A stretch of 64,000 nt of DNA from Chara braunii (lineage: Eukaryota; Streptophyta; Charophyceae; Charales; Characeae), in NCBI GenBank assembly GCA_003427395.1, contig BFEA01000372.1:10079-74078 (forward strand), read 5' to 3'. The position numbers were made by a program, and so were the translations under genes. Below, in pieces: positions 60,716 through 64,000 of this stretch; position 1 is the stretch's first letter, and each line of letters opens with the position of its first letter. The notes under the pieces are model-generated. The model was given only the letters and a program-made list of their open reading frames with translations. It did not search any database and was not told where the DNA came from.

Positions 60716-61860
60716 TAAACAATCCAACACGACACAGGCTACGAAGGATTGACGGCTACAGAAAATATGAAGAATCCGACTCAGGAAGGGGTAACCAATC
60801 AGCGCCTAGTATGGAGCAAGGGCAGTGATCATACAAAGGACGATCCTAATTATATGGGCAAGGCCGGTTCAGCCATCACCAGCTCATGGGTGGTAAAGAT
60901 CGACAGGCCGAAAGGTAAGAAAACGCGGCAAGTCCCTAACGAGTTTCGAGCGCAATCAGAATGAAACATGTAGAGGATAACGTGCGCAAGCTTTCGACAC
61001 TGTACACACCTGCAAGGAATGAAACTATAGCATCCTGACCTTTTTTTCGTCCTTCCTTGTCTTTCTCACCCTCATTGATATACGATTAAGCCCCCTGCCC
61101 TGGAAACCGCAAGTCACACACCCAAAGTACCTAATTAGCAGTAAGAAACACAACATAAGGCTACTTTCTTCGCACTTCCAAAATTCGTTGTTACCCCATA
61201 CAAGCGGCAATCCCTTTTGACCACCTGAAAACACGTGGAAACCTTGTATCACACATACTTTAAGTAACTAATTAACATTTGAAAACCCTCACGCATGTAA
61301 ACGACTGGGGATAGGAACAGTCCAACACGACACAGACTACGAAAAGTTGACGGCTACAGAAGACACGAATAATCCGACGTAGGAAGGAGGAACCAATCAG
61401 CGCCTAATATGGAGCAAAGGTAGTGATCATACAAAGGACGATCCTAATTACAAGGGCAAGGCGGGTTCGGCCATCACCAGCTCATGGGTGGTCAAGATCG
61501 ACGGGCAAAAAGGCAAGAATACACGGCAAGCCCCCTAATGAGTCCGAGCGCAACCAGATTGAAACACGTAGAGGAAAGCGTGCACAGGCTTTCGACACTA
61601 TAAGGAATGAAATTGTAGCATTCTGACCTTCTTCGTCTTTACTTTCCTTTTTTCTCACCCTCATTGATATACGAACTAGCCCCCTCCCCTGGAAACCGCA
61701 TTTCACACACCCCACTTACCTAATTGGCACAAAAAAAAACACATAACGATGCTTTCTTCGCACTTCCAAAATTCCCTCTTACCCCATACGAACGGAAATC
61801 CCTTCTCACGCACCCCATACCTAATTAGCACCTGAAAACACGTGGAGACCTCGTCGCACA
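60716..61860. repeat. 598-bp tandem duplication
   Basis: tccaacacga at 60723 and 61321, then nearly colinear similarity through ccaatcagcgcct, gatcatacaaaggacgatcc, tttcttcgcacttccaaaat and cctgaaaacacgtgga. The left half carries a conserved peptide (next entry). Confidence 0.85.
60719..60964 (+). CDS. Small conserved ORF in duplicated block, unknown
   Basis: Frame open from 60719 to TGA 60962 (internal ATG 60767): TIQHDTGYEGLTATENM, NQRLVWSKGSDHTKDDPNY, GKAGSAITSSWVVKID, KTRQVPNEF. The second copy (61317-61540) has the same frame with one TAG and a late frameshift. In the central 33 codons most differences between copies are synonymous third-position changes. This indicates a once-translated sequence, possibly an exon or a retroelement domain. 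Not recognised. Confidence 0.45.
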   Translation, partial: TIQHDTGYEGLTATENMKNPTQEGVTNQRLVWSKGSDHTKDDPNYMGKAGSAITSSWVVKIDRPKGKKTRQVPNEFRAQSE

Positions 61861-62264
61861 CATACGAAGTAGCTAATTAACACTTAAAAACACGTAACGA
61901 TGCTCACTCCCGATCTCCACAACCTCCCCATCACACGGAACGTTCTCATAGCCAACTAACGACCGTGTGGCCTCTGTCGAAAATTGGAAACATACCCCCA
62001 GGCACTACAAGATCAATCGCTTATTAAGCCACGAAACTACAGAACCCCCATGCTTAGTGATAATAGAACATACTCAACAGCTAACCATGGAGCATCAAGA
62101 GCGAATGCAATACTCTTCTCTTTAAAAATCTTGTCAACTGGAGAATCCCAATCAAACAGCACGCTCCAACCAGTGGATGGCATACAACCGCTGATGCGAA
62201 CAACCCTCGCGTAAAATCACGAGATCCTCTCCCCGCTTCATCGCCGAACAATCAAAACCCCTAC
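61861..62264. other. Region without a supported gene
   Basis: AC-rich sequence; a 76-codon plus-strand frame (61984-62214) lacks ATG at its start and has no recognisable feature. Confidence 0.5.
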
Positions 62265-62531
62265 CTACTGCAGTTGTCCTCGCATATAGTGCCGCCCCAC
62301 CAAAGCGGCATCCAACCTTGCCTCCCAATCTACCATGCCTGCCAGCTGTCCATCATGCTCATTCAACATCGCTGACGTCACTAAACGAACCATCGATTCC
62401 ACCACGTCCTCGCCAATTTCTTCATGTTTATTAGGAACATCACTATGCACTTTAGTCAACAAGTGTACCCGCCGCAGCCACGCTGCGGCCAAGAAGAGGG
62501 AGGAACCAGGGGGTGGGGCTGTTGTTGTCAC
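62265..62531 (-). CDS. Possible minus-strand exon, unknown
   Basis: 88-codon frame with balanced composition (LAAAWLRRVHLLTKVHSDVP, NKHEEIGEDVVESMVRLVTS, MVDWEARLDAALVGRHY) unlike the low-complexity neighbourhood. It follows gtgacaacaacag, a weak acceptor, and has no ATG start. It could be a host exon; no homologue recognised. Confidence 0.28.
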   Translation of the reverse strand: MTTTAPPPGSSLFLAAAWLRRVHLLTKVHSDVPNKHEEIGEDVVESMVRLVTSAMLNEHDGQLAGMVDWEARLDAALVGRHYMRGQLQ

Positions 62532-62650
62532 ATTGCTTTGGCATTTTTTTTAATTTTTCTTTTGTGTCGTCATATTCGCTATACACTAAAAAAAAACATG
62601 ACTGTGGCAGACTGTTTTCGACTGATCAGGCGGTTTTGTGTGTGTATGTG

Positions 62651-62661
62651 TGAGAGAGAGA

Positions 62662-62720
<59 letters not shown>

Positions 62721-62777
62721 GAAGTAGCCTCTCTATCTGTATGCCTGCATGGCTGGAAAACTCTCTCTCTCTCTCAA

Positions 62778-62819
<42 letters not shown>

Positions 62820-62824
62820 TGTGT
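62651..62824. repeat. (TC)n and (TG)n microsatellites
   Basis: TC run at about 62662-62717, shorter runs at 62761-62801, then TG at 62802-62825. Minus-strand or plus-strand frames here are artefacts. Confidence 0.94.
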
Positions 62825-62939
62825 GAGACACACGTGCGCGCCCACGCACGGCCACTTCAACAGTTTTCATGTGTGCATAAACTGAGCAGCCTGCCAATGT
62901 GCAAAATGAGAAGGAGAGTATGGACTAAGGGGCTGTGAG

Positions 62940-63895
62940 ATGCAACCCCTTCCCGTTTCCCCTCCCACTCCTCCCCCTCCTTCTCCCACTCCTCTTTCTA
63001 CCGCTCCTCCCACTCCTCCTCCCGCTCCTCCTCCGCCAAACAACGTGACAAAGATCCTGCCATAGGCCCGCTCCCGCTCCTTCTGCCGCTCGTCCTCCCT
63101 CTCCTCCTCCCTCTCCTTCTCCCGCTCCCCCTCTTGCTGCTCCTCCGGCTCCTCCTGCTGTTCCTCCTCCCACTGCTTCTCCTGCTCTTCCCCCGGTTCC
63201 TCCTCCCCCTCCTTCTCCCGCTCCTCCCCCCGTTCCTCCTCTCCCTCCTCCCGCTCCTCTTCCCGCGCCATAGCCCCCCACTCCCGCTCCTTCCCCGCTC
63301 CTTCTCCCACTCCTCTTCCCGCTCCTTCTCCCGCTCCTCCCACTCCTCCTCCTCCTCCTCCCCCTCCCGCTGCTCCTCCGCCAAACAACGTGACAAAGAT
63401 CCCGCCATAGCCCCGCTCCCGCTCCTTCTCCTGCTTCTCCTCCCACTCCTCCCGCTGATTCCCCTGCTCTTTCCCGCGTTCCTCCCGCTCCTTCTCCCGC
63501 TCTTCCTCGCGCTCCTCCTGCTTCTCCTCCCCCACCTATATCTCCTCCCGCTCCTCCGCCTCCCGCGCGTTGTTAACCCTCTCCCCGTTTCCCCTCCCGC
63601 TCCTCCTCCCACTCCTTCTACCGCTGCTCCTCCCGCGCCTCCTCCGCCCCTTCCGGTTTCCCCTCGTGCTCCTTCTCCCGTTTCTAACCCCCCCCCGTTC
63701 CCGCTCCTTCTACCGCTGCTCCTCCCGCACCTCCTCCGCCCCTTCCGGTTTCCCCTCGTGCTCCTTCTCCCGCACCTCCTCCCGCTCCTCCTCCCACTCC
63801 TTTTCCCGCTCCTTTTCCCACCCCTCCTCCCGCTCCTTCACCCGCTCCCCCCGCTCCTCCTCCCGCTCCTCATCCGCCAAACAACGTGACAAAGA
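62940..63895. repeat. Polypyrimidine array of ctcctcccg units with recurrent 33-nt insert
   Basis: Almost pure C/T on the plus strand, built from cctcctcccgctc/ccttctcccgctc units. The non-repetitive string gccaaacaacgtgacaaaga plus tcc.gccat recurs at about 63034, 63382 and 63868. On the minus strand each string starts ATGGCGGGATCTTTGTCACG and runs into Glu/Arg-rich frames. Higher-order units of about 350 and 490 bp are implied. Confidence 0.85.
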
Positions 63896-64000
63896 TCCCG
63901 CCATAGCTATCTCCTATGGAAAAAACAAAAGAAAAAAGGCCCGCCACGTGGCTAGCCGAGAGAGAGAGAGAGAGTTTTCCATCGATAGGATGAGCACCTA

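Noticed and set aside
62867-63889. Long Glu/Arg-rich (minus) and Pro/Leu-rich (plus) frames
   Set aside because: Products of the polypyrimidine array; open in several frames at once.
1-64000. CRISPR arrays, prokaryotic promoters and Shine-Dalgarno sites
   Set aside because: ATGA overlaps suggested a look, but introns, LTR elements, microsatellites and eukaryotic retroelement genes show nuclear DNA; repeat arrays lack regular spacers.

Overview
The window is eukaryotic nuclear DNA made almost entirely of LTR retrotransposons (1-46200), followed by a repeat-rich tract (46200-64000) with a few possible host exons. The best guess for the source is a charophyte green alga of the Chara type. This rests on recall of the gag opening MVETRSGKSTTPYT at 20755, plant-type tRNA-Asp and initiator-Met primer sites, and the Penelope-like RT family at 55436. 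It is inference; no search was run. Scattered N bases, one 16-N gap and duplicated contig ends show a draft assembly.

Region 1 (1-18826), element A: a giant Ty3/Gypsy element. The 3' part of its 5' LTR ends at 1522 and is followed by a 19-nt tRNA-Asp primer site. A probable polypurine tract at 14602-14612 would give a 3' LTR of about 4.2 kb (14613-18826). Between leader and gag lies a 6-kb block of extra genes unlike anything I recognise. It holds three tandem copies of a ~120-aa family (alpha, 3267-4349) and five tandem diverged copies of a 205-285 aa family (beta, 4342-8647), with two small ORFs among them. Neighbouring ORFs are joined by ATGA stop/start overlaps, as in bacterial operons. 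Several are interrupted by a single in-frame TAG, with homology continuing in frame. Gag, protease, RT, an RNase H remnant and integrase follow. The copy is decayed: frameshifts, stops, an internal RT/RNase H deletion and a changed integrase catalytic residue.

Region 2 (19105-39078), nested elements: C (plus strand, 344-bp LTR, Met-type primer site) has its integrase cut by B (minus strand, pol-deleted), and C's 3' LTR abuts B exactly at 29995/29996. D (minus strand) follows. It is a chromovirus with chromodomain, and a 378-bp duplication covers the C/D junction. C's leader has a TTGAC array (W-box core) and B's a TGACGTGG array (plant bZIP core).

Region 3 (39079-46203): an unidentified GC-rich tract ending in a 24-A run, then E, a decayed relative of C whose integrase is split by a 1.2-kb solo LTR with a CATG target duplication.

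Region 4 (46204-64000): tandem repeats, a possible two-exon gene (47190-47861), a coiled-coil 3' exon (50290-50871) followed directly by a 26-bp minisatellite, a U6-like retrosequence, a Penelope-like RT gene, locally duplicated blocks (one with a mainly synonymous substitution pattern) and long polypyrimidine arrays. No tRNA or rRNA gene and no CRISPR array was seen.
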